From NCBI GenBank assembly GCA_964612185.1, contig CAZTCR010000031.1, positions 1-32,223 on the forward strand: a stretch of 32,223 bases of DNA, read 5' to 3'. A model generated the notes under the pieces. It had not been told where the DNA came from. It made no database searches and saw only the letters and a list, made by a program, of their open reading frames with translations. This document shows positions 24,342 through 32,223 of the stretch, piece by piece; position 1 is the first letter of the stretch; the number at the start of each line of letters is the position of its first letter. The position numbers were made by a program, and so were the translations under genes. Source of the stretch: UBA1447 sp964612185 (GTDB lineage: Bacteria > Bacillota > Clostridia > Oscillospirales > Acutalibacteraceae).

Positions 24342-25598
24342 TTAATTTGGCGCGGTAATCGGAGGAATCAAGTTAGCCGCGCGCTGCAGAATCCTTAGAG
24401 CATCCACGGAATTGACCAAGCCGGCTCCCCCGATGGAAAAATTAACATCAGCATTCAATTTTTGCTTGTCCGTGAGCGTAATCATCGCGGAAGCTGCCTG
24501 CAATGCCATTAATGCGTCCTGTGATGTGACTGTACCGCTGAGATTTGTGTCGCCTAACAAAACATCCACAATTTCAACCGAAACGGAAGCGGCGGTTGTA
24601 TTGATGGTTGCGCCGTAAGCGGACAAGGCGTCATACGGTACAAAGGCGTTTGCGTCTTTGCCTCTGCCAAAGTAGAGGGAATTCGCTTTATTGGCGGCAT
24701 TTCTCGCAAAGTTTTGGTCAATAAAAACGACTGCATTACCCGCGGTTGCGCCTTCCTTGACTTTAAACTGTATGCTTAAGATGTTTTCCTGCCCGACAGG
24801 CGCAACACTGTAAGGCGCGCCGTTGTCAAAGTTTGTTGACATGGTAATGCTGATTCCGCCCCATTTTGCTTTGAAGGCAGCGTCAGCCTGATAGATTGCA
24901 GGCCAGAAACCAGCGCTGGTCGGATTGAGGATTGTCGTAAACTCAAATTCCTGAGAAATATTGGAACCGAGCAACACCGGTGTAACGGTGACATTACCGC
25001 CGGAATTGTTTACGCCGGCTACCTCAATTTTTGTTTTGTCAAAAAGAACCGGTATGCCCCCGGCGCATAGCAGCGCGTTGGAACCGACGCTCAGTGTAAC
25101 AGTAAAGTTTTGATCACCTGCCGAACGGCTGACAAGCGGAACTGCCGTTTTGCTCGCATTGAGCGCAAGGGTATTGACCGCTTTCTCTTCCGCTCTGAAG
25201 GCATAGAAATCCAACCCATCCGCACCGTAGGGATAGGTGTAGGGGAAGGAATACCCGCCGCCGTAAGCAAAGACCAACGGTGACTGCGATGAATCGGTAA
25301 CTTTTTGATTAATGAAGCTGCCGAGGTCATTAATCATTGTCACATAACCATCCACTGTCGCCTGATCGGTCTCGAAAAGGTTCCAGTCGATCAAGTCGTT
25401 CAGAACATCGTCAATCAGCGCAACCGCTTCATCGGTATAGAAATAACGGTTTGCGGCGCTTGGAAGCTGCGTTGCTATCGCGTTGTTCACTGCCGTATAA
25501 TCGGCAGGCCCCGGCACCGCTGATGATGCGATTGAAACCACACCGAATGCCATGATCAGCGCAAGGACGATACTGAGGGTTCTTTTGGCCATTTTCAT
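24342..25598 (-). CDS. Secreted protein with helical region, cohesin-like domain and dockerin
   Basis: A 418-residue exported protein. A signal peptide covers about residues 1-27 (MKMAKR, hydrophobic core, ASSA). Residues 32-96 form a helical FIVAR-like region (YTAVNNAIA...QATVDGYVTMI). Residues about 155-340 look like a cohesin-type beta sandwich (FTVTLSVGSNALLCAG, FDKTKIEVAGV, LSIQFKVKEGATAGN). A type I-like dockerin occupies about 349-412, with DTNLSGTVTSQDALMALQ and DVNFSIGGAGLVNSVDALRIL. The second loop carries a four-residue insertion before VNSVD, which would disturb calcium binding. No LPXTG, SLH or enzymatic domain is visible. The ATG at 25598 has AGGAGG 10 bases upstream. It lies 82 bases after the large repeat protein and is the last of three consecutive surface-protein genes. 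The cohesin assignment is by pattern only. Confidence 0.75.
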   Translation of the reverse strand: MKMAKRTLSIVLALIMAFGVVSIASSAVPGPADYTAVNNAIATQLPSAANRYFYTDEAVALIDDVLNDLIDWNLFETDQATVDGYVTMINDLGSFINQKVTDSSQSPLVFAYGGGYSFPYTYPYGADGLDFYAFRAEEKAVNTLALNASKTAVPLVSRSAGDQNFTVTLSVGSNALLCAGGIPVLFDKTKIEVAGVNNSGGNVTVTPVLLGSNISQEFEFTTILNPTSAGFWPAIYQADAAFKAKWGGISITMSTNFDNGAPYSVAPVGQENILSIQFKVKEGATAGNAVVFIDQNFARNAANKANSLYFGRGKDANAFVPYDALSAYGATINTTAASVSVEIVDVLLGDTNLSGTVTSQDALMALQAASAMITLTDKQKLNADVNFSIGGAGLVNSVDALRILQRAANLIPPITAPN

Positions 25599-25680
25599 GT
25601 TGATATTGCCTCCTTAAATAAATAGGTTTGACTTTTATATACTCACTCCGTAAAATACGGGGTTTTCCAACAGGTTGAGG

Positions 25681-28600
25681 TTACACCAAAGTGCCCGGAT
25701 TTGTCTGGTCTATCACACCGAGACCGGCAACGGCGGCTTTCAGGATATTCAAATCAAACGAATCCACTATGCCATCCCGGTTGAGGTCGGATGCGAGCGA
25801 GAAGGCTGACCCCGGGATGAATGCTGTTTGATAGGTGGATATCAGCTTGATCATGTCACGGTCCGCAGCGGTAACTAAGCCATCGCCGTTCACATCACCG
25901 AAAATAACTATTTCATAGGTTTTTAGCAAAGCGCCCGTTGCGGTGTCGATCAGTTCCACTTTTGAACCGGTACCGAAGTTGCCGATATGGTCAAATGGAC
26001 GCCTTAGTAGTCCTTCGCCCGAAACCTGAACGAACATTGCGTTGAGGGTTTCTATTGTAATGCCTTCTTCAATTCCGAAAATTAAACCGTTCTCTTGATC
26101 CACGACGGCACCCGAGCCGGGGTTTGCAGTGAGAATCACGGGCACTCGCTGCCATACGGCATACAGTGTCACATCTACCCCGGGTATTTCAAAGTTTGCA
26201 AGCGGTTCAGTTGCGTCGGGCGCGGTTGCCCAACCGCGGAAGATATAGTATTGTCGGACGATGTCCCCCTGAGCCGGCAGACCGACAACGGTTCCTTCCG
26301 CGCCGGTTTGGTTCGCGGGAATTGTTCCGCTACCGCCGTTGAGGCTGAAGTTGACGGTTCTGATACCCGCATAAAACCACAGGGCATTAAAAACAAGATC
26401 CTGCGCAGGCATGCCGGATGGTACGCCCGGATCCCAGCCAAGGAAAATATAACCTTCTTTTACGGGCGGTGCGGGTTCATGAATCGGCGCGCCGATACCG
26501 GTCAGTACGGAGTAATACTCGACACCGTCGACCATAAATGTCGCGTAATATGCTTCGGAAGCCCAAACAGCGGTAAACTCCAACGCGGCTGCCGGCATCG
26601 TCTGCGGAATTTCGGGCGACCAGCCGATGAAGAAAAATCCGGGTTTTGTCGGCTGTGCAGGCAGTTGAATCGCGGTACCATAATCGGTCGGTATCATGGC
26701 ATATAGCTGCGTGTCAACTATAAACACCGCGTCATATTTATTGACAGACCAAACGCCTGTAATGACCACATCATCATTGGGCATGGTATCCGGTAAATTG
26801 TTCCATGCAAGGAACGAGTGACCGGTTTTTGACGGTACGGGCGGCAATTCGATTGTTTCCCCATAGCCGGCTTCGACAACGGCATATTCCTCACCGTCCA
26901 GCATAAAAACAGCCCGATAAATATTTTTTGTAAAAATCGCGTTGATTTCAATGTTATAGTCCGGCATCGTCACGGGTAAATCATTCCAACCGGTGAATGT
27001 GTAACCTGTTTTGTATGGTTCAGCCGGGATTTCAATCACCGTTCCGTATGGGATTGTAACGGTTGTGTAAACCTCGCCGTCTGTCAGGAAGGTTGCCGTA
27101 TAGGTGATAACGGTGAACAACGCCTCAATCTCAATATCGCCCGCAGGCATTGTAACCGGAACCGCCAGCCAACCCATGAAGATGTAACCGGGCTTGACAG
27201 GGTTCGCGGGCGAAATAATTTCAGCCCCGAAATAGGTCGGAACGGTTTGATACACTTCTCCGTCAACTTTAAATACCGCGTTGTAGAGGTTTACGGAGAA
27301 CTGCGCGTTGATAGTGATATCTTCAGCCGGCATCGTCGCTGGCACAGTTGCCCAACCGGTAAAAGTAAACCCTTGTTTCTCGGGTTCGGCCGGCAGTTCA
27401 ATTGACGCGCCAAAAACGGTTTGCACCGCCGTATAGACATCGCCGTCAACCATGAATGCCGCCGTATAGCTGTTAATCGACCAAGTGGCGTTAATGGTCA
27501 CATCTTCTTGCGGCATCACAGCAGGGATAAAGTCCCAGCCGGTGAAGGTGTGCCCTTCTTTAACGGGCTGAGGCGGGATTTGAATTATTTCGCCGACAAT
27601 GGTCGGGACTGCGGTATACAAAGTACTGTCCGCATAAAAGTTGGCGTTGTAATAGACAGCGTCCCAAACAGCGGTAAAAATTTCATCACCGGCACCCATT
27701 ACGCCCACCGCGGGTGACCAGCCGGAAAAGACATGACCCGGTTTTTCCGGATTAGCCGGCGGAACAATCGGTGTGCCGAAAGATGTTAAAACCGATGCGA
27801 CGGTTTGCCCGTCCACAACGAAATAGGCATAATAGCTGTTTACGGAAAACTCCGCGGTAAATGTCGTGTTGGCCGCCGGCATGACACCCGGTTCAGGGCT
27901 CCAGCCGGTAAAGGTGTAGCCCGTCTTATAAGGCTCGAACGGTATTAGAATTTGAGCGCCGAACTCCGTTACCGCCTGGTCGTAAACTTCACCGTCAACG
28001 ACAAAGTACGCATTGTAAGAATTAATGGTGAATAACGCCGTATAGGTTGTATCCGAAGGACCCATGGTCCCCACAGCGGGTGACCAGCCGGTAAATGTGT
28101 AACCGGTTTTTAAAGGATTTGCAGGCGCGCTGATGAGCGAGCCGTATTGCGTCGGAACAGTCGCGTACGGGTTGCCGTCCACCACAAAATTCGCGTAAAA
28201 GGTGTTAATCTGCCAAAGAGCGGTTATGGTGATGTCGTTTTCCGGGAAGGTCGCGGGGAATGCCGGTGACCAGCCCAGGAAGGTGTAGCCCGCTTTCTCC
28301 GGAACCGGCGGCTGCTCGGTTGCTTTTCCCGCCTCACCGGTGACTGATGCTATAGGTGCTCCGCCGTCGGTATTGAAATTGATGGCGGTAATGTTTGGCA
28401 CAGAGGTGTCAAGAACAATTGTTTTGTTGGCATTGTTGTAGTCTATGTCAAAATTAAGCACCGAATCGCCGTTTGAGGAAAGAGTTTCTCCATCCTGACA
28501 ATAGTAGTAATACTGACCGCCGGCTGGATTGGATAGGGATCTATCCCATCTGTTGTCCATAAAGATATGCCCGGAACCCGATGCGTCGTTCCTGATTTGG

Positions 28601-31497
28601 AGCCTGATTCTGTACAGGAAAACATCGTCATTCATGATAACCGGATAACCGCCGTTGGCGGCCTGGCTGCTCGCGGTAAAGTTCGCGGCAACAAACTTGT
28701 AAGTTGAGCTCTCATTGTTCACAAAGGTAATCGGCCATTCTCCCGCAGGGCTGGTTGTTGCGCCGGCATAACTTGAAATCGCGTTGGCGTAATACGGGTT
28801 GCCGGTGTTGGGTAAAATAGCGTTTTTATTAACGCCGATGATCGTGTAAAAGGATGAGTCATACATGATGACAAAACGAGATGAACCGCTATAGAAGTTT
28901 GTTTTCGCAGCCAATGTAACCGTTATGGTTTCCCCTGCGCGGGCCGTTGTCGCCGGGACAAGTTCACCGTCAACGGATTTATAGGTGTCCAACTTGACTT
29001 GTGCGGCGCGGAGGGATTCAGTCCATACCGCTACCAGTAAAGTGTTTTGCGTGGGCATGATGTCAAATGTAAACGGCGCGCCGTCCAAAGTCCAACCCGC
29101 AAAAACATATCCGAATTTTCCGGGCGGCGGCGGGGCGGTGACAGCCGAAGCGGCGGGCGCAACCAAAGGTGCTACCGCGGAGCCGCCCTGCGAGTCAAAG
29201 GTGATGGTAATGCTGTCCGGCACCCATTTCGCGTAAACCGTATAGCCGGTGTTGAGAATAATGATCGGCCACTTGACAGCATTGGCAAAGGTGCCGTCGT
29301 CATAAAACCAGCCGATAAAAGTATAGCCCGTTTTAACCGGTACACCGGGCGCGTAAACAGCAACATTCGGGTCAACCGTTATCGGGTCGACAGATGTGCC
29401 GCCGTTTGATTCAAAGGCAACGGTGTATTGATTGACCGACCATTTCGCATAAAGCGTCAAATTACTAAAGGACAGTTCAACAGGCCAGGCAACCGGCTGT
29501 GTAAAGGCAATGTCATAAAACCAGCCTTCGAAGCTGTAAGTCTCCCTTGTCGGATCATCGGGTTTGGGAACAATTGTGCCCGGTGCTTCTGTTACGGATT
29601 CAACCGGAGAGCCGTTGTTTGAATCAAACGCAAGTGTTACCGGGATGAGAGACCAACCCGCGTAAAGGGTCAACCCGCCAATGGGCATTTGAAGCGGCCA
29701 ACTTACGCTCTGCGTAAGTTCCGCGTCGCTGAACCAGCCGGTAAACATATAGTGGGTCTTTGACGGGTCACCCGGTTGCAGAACCGTTGTCGCATAACCC
29801 GCGGTGATCGGGCTGACCGGTGTGCCTCCGTTGGCGTCAAAGGTGATGGTGTAAGGGTTCGGGGTATAGTAGAAGTTGATGGTTCTGTTATTGAGTGAAA
29901 GGGAAACTTTTGCCGGGCTTGACGCCGGGTTGGTCAGCGTATAACCCGAAATGTTTTCTGCCACGGCATAAAGAACATAGCCGCTGTATTTACCGTTCGC
30001 GGAAACTGCGGGAATCAGCGGAGTTGTTGTGCCTTGGATATAAGAATTGACGGTATAGGTAAATACCCGTTCAAACAGCGAGTTGTAGGAATCCGTCAGG
30101 AAAAGGAGCGCGGAGTCAATGGCCGCTTGGTCGGTATTCGGTTTGTTTAAGACAAGGTTTGCGTTGTCCAGCGATGCCTTAAAATAATCCCAGCCCGATG
30201 AATAATACCAGGACTGCGGATTGATGCCCTTACCGCCGGCGCCGCTGATGACATCGGCAACCTTCGCGCGTAAAGCGCCTTTATTGTATGTGTAGGCGGT
30301 GAGGCAAACCGATGTATAACTATCCAATGAACGGTTCCCGTCCGGTCCTTCCGGCGCATGCATTTTCATTGTCACGGTATAAGAAGTTCCGGACACTGTC
30401 GGTCCCGGACCGTTTAAGGTTGCGGTTATTGTATCGCCCTGATTGACCAACAAACCGGATGTTCCTGTAATACCCAATTGTGCCGAAGCCGTTGCGTCAG
30501 TGGATGGCGCGGATGAGGAATCAGCGGCTGAAACGCTGTTCACATTCCCGGCCTGCACATAAGAGGCGGCAAGACGGTTATCGGTTGAGTGGTTTTGAAG
30601 CCCGGCATAAAGGAAAAAGTTCACCCGTAAATTCAGCTGCGCTAATGACGATGTCGTACTGGTGTCGATATAAACACTCGCCTGCGGCCGGTTATCATCA
30701 GCGACATACCCTGCATTAAAAACCGAACCGGTTCCGCCGTCTTTTTCGGCCCTCAGCTGAACATTGCTGGGTGAAGCCGGGTTGTCGACAAATGCACCGC
30801 CGGCAAAGTTATAATAACCATGGGTCGCGCTGCCGGCCACTTCATTGCCGTATACATTTATGCCCAGGAACCTGTAGTTAAATTGCAACCTACCTGCGGT
30901 TCCTGTTACACCATACTTATACGGTCTGAAGTAAATCTGATTGCCCGAGGGAACGATAATGCTTTCCACATAGGTATAGGCATATGTTGTATAATTTGCG
31001 CCTTCGTAATAATAAGAAACCGAATAGATAATGTTGTTGCCCGCAGTCGCTGTTCCGCCGGTAACGCTCGCCGAATAGGTTTGACCGCTTTTTGAAACAG
31101 AAGACATAGACACACTGCCGCCCGAAGTTTCCGCGGTAATGGTTAGCTGGGGTGACGCGTCAATCGTTATCCCTGCAGGCAATGTTATCGACACACTTGG
31201 CCATACAGGCGTTTCGCCGGCATACGCGGCATTTGCATAGGTGGCCGAGCCTAAATCCGGCACGCCGGAAGGTGTCGCCTTAACCAGGGTGTTCCCAGGA
31301 ATCAAAGAGTTTGCGGACGCCGCGACTCTTGCCACCGGTGTGGCAGATACGCTCACTTGTGACGGAGGTGTTACAGTAACCCCGGCTTCAGGCAAGAGAG
31401 CGCTACCGGCAACCACTGTTGCCAATTCAAATGAGACGACCGAAAACACCATAACAGCCGCGAGCATCATGCTGATAAAACGCTTTGTTTTGCTCAA
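25681..31497 (-). CDS. Giant secreted InlB-repeat protein with cohesin-like domain and dockerin
   Basis: A 1938-residue exported protein. Domains in order: signal peptide (ending about AGSA), unusual beta-rich N-terminal region (about 40-435), FIVAR-like helical segment, MucBP-like region (about 475-546), four long InlB-type repeats (548-824), a cohesin-like beta domain (about 825-1035), one long repeat, ten short repeats of 61-62 residues (about 1096-1706), one last long repeat, a pre-dockerin module, and a dockerin near 1866-1925 (DVNGDGLVTAADRD and DLNRDGIVDSFDLN). A short tail IDQTNPGTLV follows. The start is a TTG at 31497, chosen for GGGGGG 7 bases upstream; the open frame reaches a further TTG at 31512. 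No anchor or enzymatic motif is visible. It is probably a structural or adhesive protein; the ligand is unknown. Confidence 0.85.
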   Translation of the reverse strand: MSKTKRFISMMLAAVMVFSVVSFELATVVAGSALLPEAGVTVTPPSQVSVSATPVARVAASANSLIPGNTLVKATPSGVPDLGSATYANAAYAGETPVWPSVSITLPAGITIDASPQLTITAETSGGSVSMSSVSKSGQTYSASVTGGTATAGNNIIYSVSYYYEGANYTTYAYTYVESIIVPSGNQIYFRPYKYGVTGTAGRLQFNYRFLGINVYGNEVAGSATHGYYNFAGGAFVDNPASPSNVQLRAEKDGGTGSVFNAGYVADDNRPQASVYIDTSTTSSLAQLNLRVNFFLYAGLQNHSTDNRLAASYVQAGNVNSVSAADSSSAPSTDATASAQLGITGTSGLLVNQGDTITATLNGPGPTVSGTSYTVTMKMHAPEGPDGNRSLDSYTSVCLTAYTYNKGALRAKVADVISGAGGKGINPQSWYYSSGWDYFKASLDNANLVLNKPNTDQAAIDSALLFLTDSYNSLFERVFTYTVNSYIQGTTTPLIPAVSANGKYSGYVLYAVAENISGYTLTNPASSPAKVSLSLNNRTINFYYTPNPYTITFDANGGTPVSPITAGYATTVLQPGDPSKTHYMFTGWFSDAELTQSVSWPLQMPIGGLTLYAGWSLIPVTLAFDSNNGSPVESVTEAPGTIVPKPDDPTRETYSFEGWFYDIAFTQPVAWPVELSFSNLTLYAKWSVNQYTVAFESNGGTSVDPITVDPNVAVYAPGVPVKTGYTFIGWFYDDGTFANAVKWPIIILNTGYTVYAKWVPDSITITFDSQGGSAVAPLVAPAASAVTAPPPPGKFGYVFAGWTLDGAPFTFDIMPTQNTLLVAVWTESLRAAQVKLDTYKSVDGELVPATTARAGETITVTLAAKTNFYSGSSRFVIMYDSSFYTIIGVNKNAILPNTGNPYYANAISSYAGATTSPAGEWPITFVNNESSTYKFVAANFTASSQAANGGYPVIMNDDVFLYRIRLQIRNDASGSGHIFMDNRWDRSLSNPAGGQYYYYCQDGETLSSNGDSVLNFDIDYNNANKTIVLDTSVPNITAINFNTDGGAPIASVTGEAGKATEQPPVPEKAGYTFLGWSPAFPATFPENDITITALWQINTFYANFVVDGNPYATVPTQYGSLISAPANPLKTGYTFTGWSPAVGTMGPSDTTYTALFTINSYNAYFVVDGEVYDQAVTEFGAQILIPFEPYKTGYTFTGWSPEPGVMPAANTTFTAEFSVNSYYAYFVVDGQTVASVLTSFGTPIVPPANPEKPGHVFSGWSPAVGVMGAGDEIFTAVWDAVYYNANFYADSTLYTAVPTIVGEIIQIPPQPVKEGHTFTGWDFIPAVMPQEDVTINATWSINSYTAAFMVDGDVYTAVQTVFGASIELPAEPEKQGFTFTGWATVPATMPAEDITINAQFSVNLYNAVFKVDGEVYQTVPTYFGAEIISPANPVKPGYIFMGWLAVPVTMPAGDIEIEALFTVITYTATFLTDGEVYTTVTIPYGTVIEIPAEPYKTGYTFTGWNDLPVTMPDYNIEINAIFTKNIYRAVFMLDGEEYAVVEAGYGETIELPPVPSKTGHSFLAWNNLPDTMPNDDVVITGVWSVNKYDAVFIVDTQLYAMIPTDYGTAIQLPAQPTKPGFFFIGWSPEIPQTMPAAALEFTAVWASEAYYATFMVDGVEYYSVLTGIGAPIHEPAPPVKEGYIFLGWDPGVPSGMPAQDLVFNALWFYAGIRTVNFSLNGGSGTIPANQTGAEGTVVGLPAQGDIVRQYYIFRGWATAPDATEPLANFEIPGVDVTLYAVWQRVPVILTANPGSGAVVDQENGLIFGIEEGITIETLNAMFVQVSGEGLLRRPFDHIGNFGTGSKVELIDTATGALLKTYEIVIFGDVNGDGLVTAADRDMIKLISTYQTAFIPGSAFSLASDLNRDGIVDSFDLNILKAAVAGLGVIDQTNPGTLV
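26377..28212 (-). repeat. Ten tandem short InlB/Flg_new-type repeats
   Basis: Ten consecutive coding repeats of 61 codons (62 in the last two), a period of 183 to 186 bases, inside the giant surface protein. The consensus is roughly Y-x-A-x-F-x-V-D-G, a Y/V-rich strand, then P-x-x-P-x-K-x-G-Y-x-F-x-G-W, ending M-P and A-x-F/W. They differ at many positions, so they have diverged as protein repeats and are not recent DNA duplications. They lack the GG turn of the long repeats. Confidence 0.9.
29023..29856 (-). repeat. Four long InlB/Flg_new-type repeats
   Basis: Four repeats of about 67-72 codons with the classic TFDxxGG start and GWF or GWT middle, ending TLYAxW or similar. The first runs from PYTITFDANGG and the fourth ends in VAVW. 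Two more of the long class flank the short array: one before it, with INFNTDGG, and one after it, with NFSLNGG. The order long x4, cohesin-like, long, short x10, long shows two classes of repeat within one protein. Confidence 0.85.
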
Positions 31498-31559
31498 GTT
31501 ATTGCCCCCCAAAACGAATTTTTACGAATACTTGAAAATCAAAAAGAAAAGTCTTTGTG

Positions 31560-32223
31560 TTAGAGCAATGCCCCGGGTTTGGTTTGGTCAATGGATGCGA
31601 CACCGGCGACGACTGCTTTTAAAACATTCAGGTCAAAAGCATCCGTGATACCGTCCCCAGTCAGGTCTGCGGCAAGAGCAAATGCGGCACCTGCGGGCAG
31701 AGCGGTCTGATAAGATGTAACAAGTTTCAGCGTGTCGCGGTCTGCGGCATTAACAAGCCCGTCGCCGTTGACATCGCCAAAAATGACGATGGTGTAGGTT
31801 TTGAGGACGGTGCTTGTGATGGCATTGAGCAGTTCGACTTTGGTACCCGTACCGAACGAGTCGTTATAATAGGTGATACGCAGTTCCCCTGCGCCGGTAA
31901 CAACAACATAGTTGTTCTCAAAGTCAGCGGCTGTAATCCCTACCGCAAGCCCATATATCAGCCCGCCGGTTTGATCAATGACGGTCGTGGAACCGTCTTT
32001 TGCAAGCAGCGCAATGTCCCCAAAAGAACTCCAAATCGCGTTGAACACAACATCCTGCCCGGGCATGGCCGCGGGCAGCGCGGGATCCCAGCCTTCAAAA
32101 ACAAAGCCTTGCTTGGCGGGGGCCGCGGGCGGTTCTATCGGCGCGCCGACACCCGTGAGCACGCGCGCGTATTCATTGCCGTCCACCAGGAAGATGGCGT
32201 TAAAGGCTTCTGTCACCCAAAGG
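31560..32223 (-). CDS. Partial secreted repeat/dockerin protein, N terminus outside window
   Basis: The 3' end of a third surface-protein gene; the frame stays open to the window edge and its start is outside. Visible residues are one short InlB-type repeat (FNAIFLVDGNEYARVLTGVG to FNAIW), a pre-dockerin module (DQTGGLIYGLAVGITAADF, FGTGTKVELL, TYTIVIFG) and a dockerin with DVNGDGLVNAADRD and DLTGDGITDAFDLN. It ends in the tail IDQTKPGALL. The pre-dockerin module, dockerin and tail are clearly paralogous to the C terminus of the giant protein 62 bases downstream, so the two genes probably arose by duplication. An in-frame GTG at 32216 is internal to the repeat and is not a credible start. Confidence 0.85.
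   Translation of the reverse strand, partial: LWVTEAFNAIFLVDGNEYARVLTGVGAPIEPPAAPAKQGFVFEGWDPALPAAMPGQDVVFNAIWSSFGDIALLAKDGSTTVIDQTGGLIYGLAVGITAADFENNYVVVTGAGELRITYYNDSFGTGTKVELLNAITSTVLKTYTIVIFGDVNGDGLVNAADRDTLKLVTSYQTALPAGAAFALAADLTGDGITDAFDLNVLKAVVAGVASIDQTKPGALL

Noticed and set aside
26095..26706. A 203-codon plus-strand open frame opposite the giant surface protein
   Set aside because: It reads through the complementary strand of repeats, with a composition and motifs that fit no family.
26377..28212. CRISPR-like array because of the regular 183-base period
   Set aside because: The period is that of protein repeats in an open frame; units are diverged and there are no spacers.

Overview
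The window looks like a chromosomal segment of an anaerobic Clostridia-type Firmicute, most like the Oscillospiraceae/Ruminococcaceae. Evidence seen directly: a Gram-positive PolC-type replicative polymerase, a short HisG with its HisZ partner, the Clostridia-typical gene order pyrH-frr-uppS-cdsA-dxr-rseP-ispG-polC, a DUF6273 lipoprotein, and secreted dockerin proteins with InlB/Listeria-Bacteroides repeats. The assignment rests on family recognition and not on a phylogeny. No tRNA, rRNA, CRISPR array or insertion sequence was found.

Layout. (1) 140-7687, minus strand: histidine operon hisZ-G-D-C-B-A-I-E with tightly coupled genes, ending in an acyltransferase/condensation-like gene. hisH and hisF are absent from the places they normally occupy. 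A sigma-A-type promoter with a perfect 16-bp palindrome over its -10 element lies just upstream of hisZ. (2) 7806-17539, minus strand: a housekeeping operon for pyrimidine nucleotides, ribosome recycling and envelope/isoprenoid precursors, ending in a PolC of only 1140 residues that lacks the inserted proofreading exonuclease. It has its own good promoter before pyrH. (3) 17613-20954, minus strand: bioY, a nagB-type deaminase, an MTA/SAH-deaminase-type amidohydrolase and a histidine phosphatase. (4) 21152-23266, plus strand: a cytoplasmic GH89-like protein, divergent from bioY-nagB, in which both expected catalytic glutamates appear to be substituted. (5) 23368-24075, minus strand: a DUF6273 lipoprotein, convergent with the GH89-like gene across a bidirectional terminator. 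(6) 24342-32223, minus strand: three consecutive secreted proteins that end in dockerins. Two carry a cohesin-like beta domain, and one is a 1938-residue protein with 16 InlB-type repeats. The third runs off the right edge.

How the parts may work together (inference). The GH89-like gene and nagB face each other across one regulatory region, which suggests amino-sugar handling. The dockerin cluster suggests a non-canonical, self-assembling surface or extracellular complex without obvious catalytic modules. The most unusual points are the exonuclease-less PolC in an essential operon, the missing hisHF, the palindrome on the his promoter, the altered GH89 active site, and the cohesin-like plus dockerin surface cluster with two dockerin classes.
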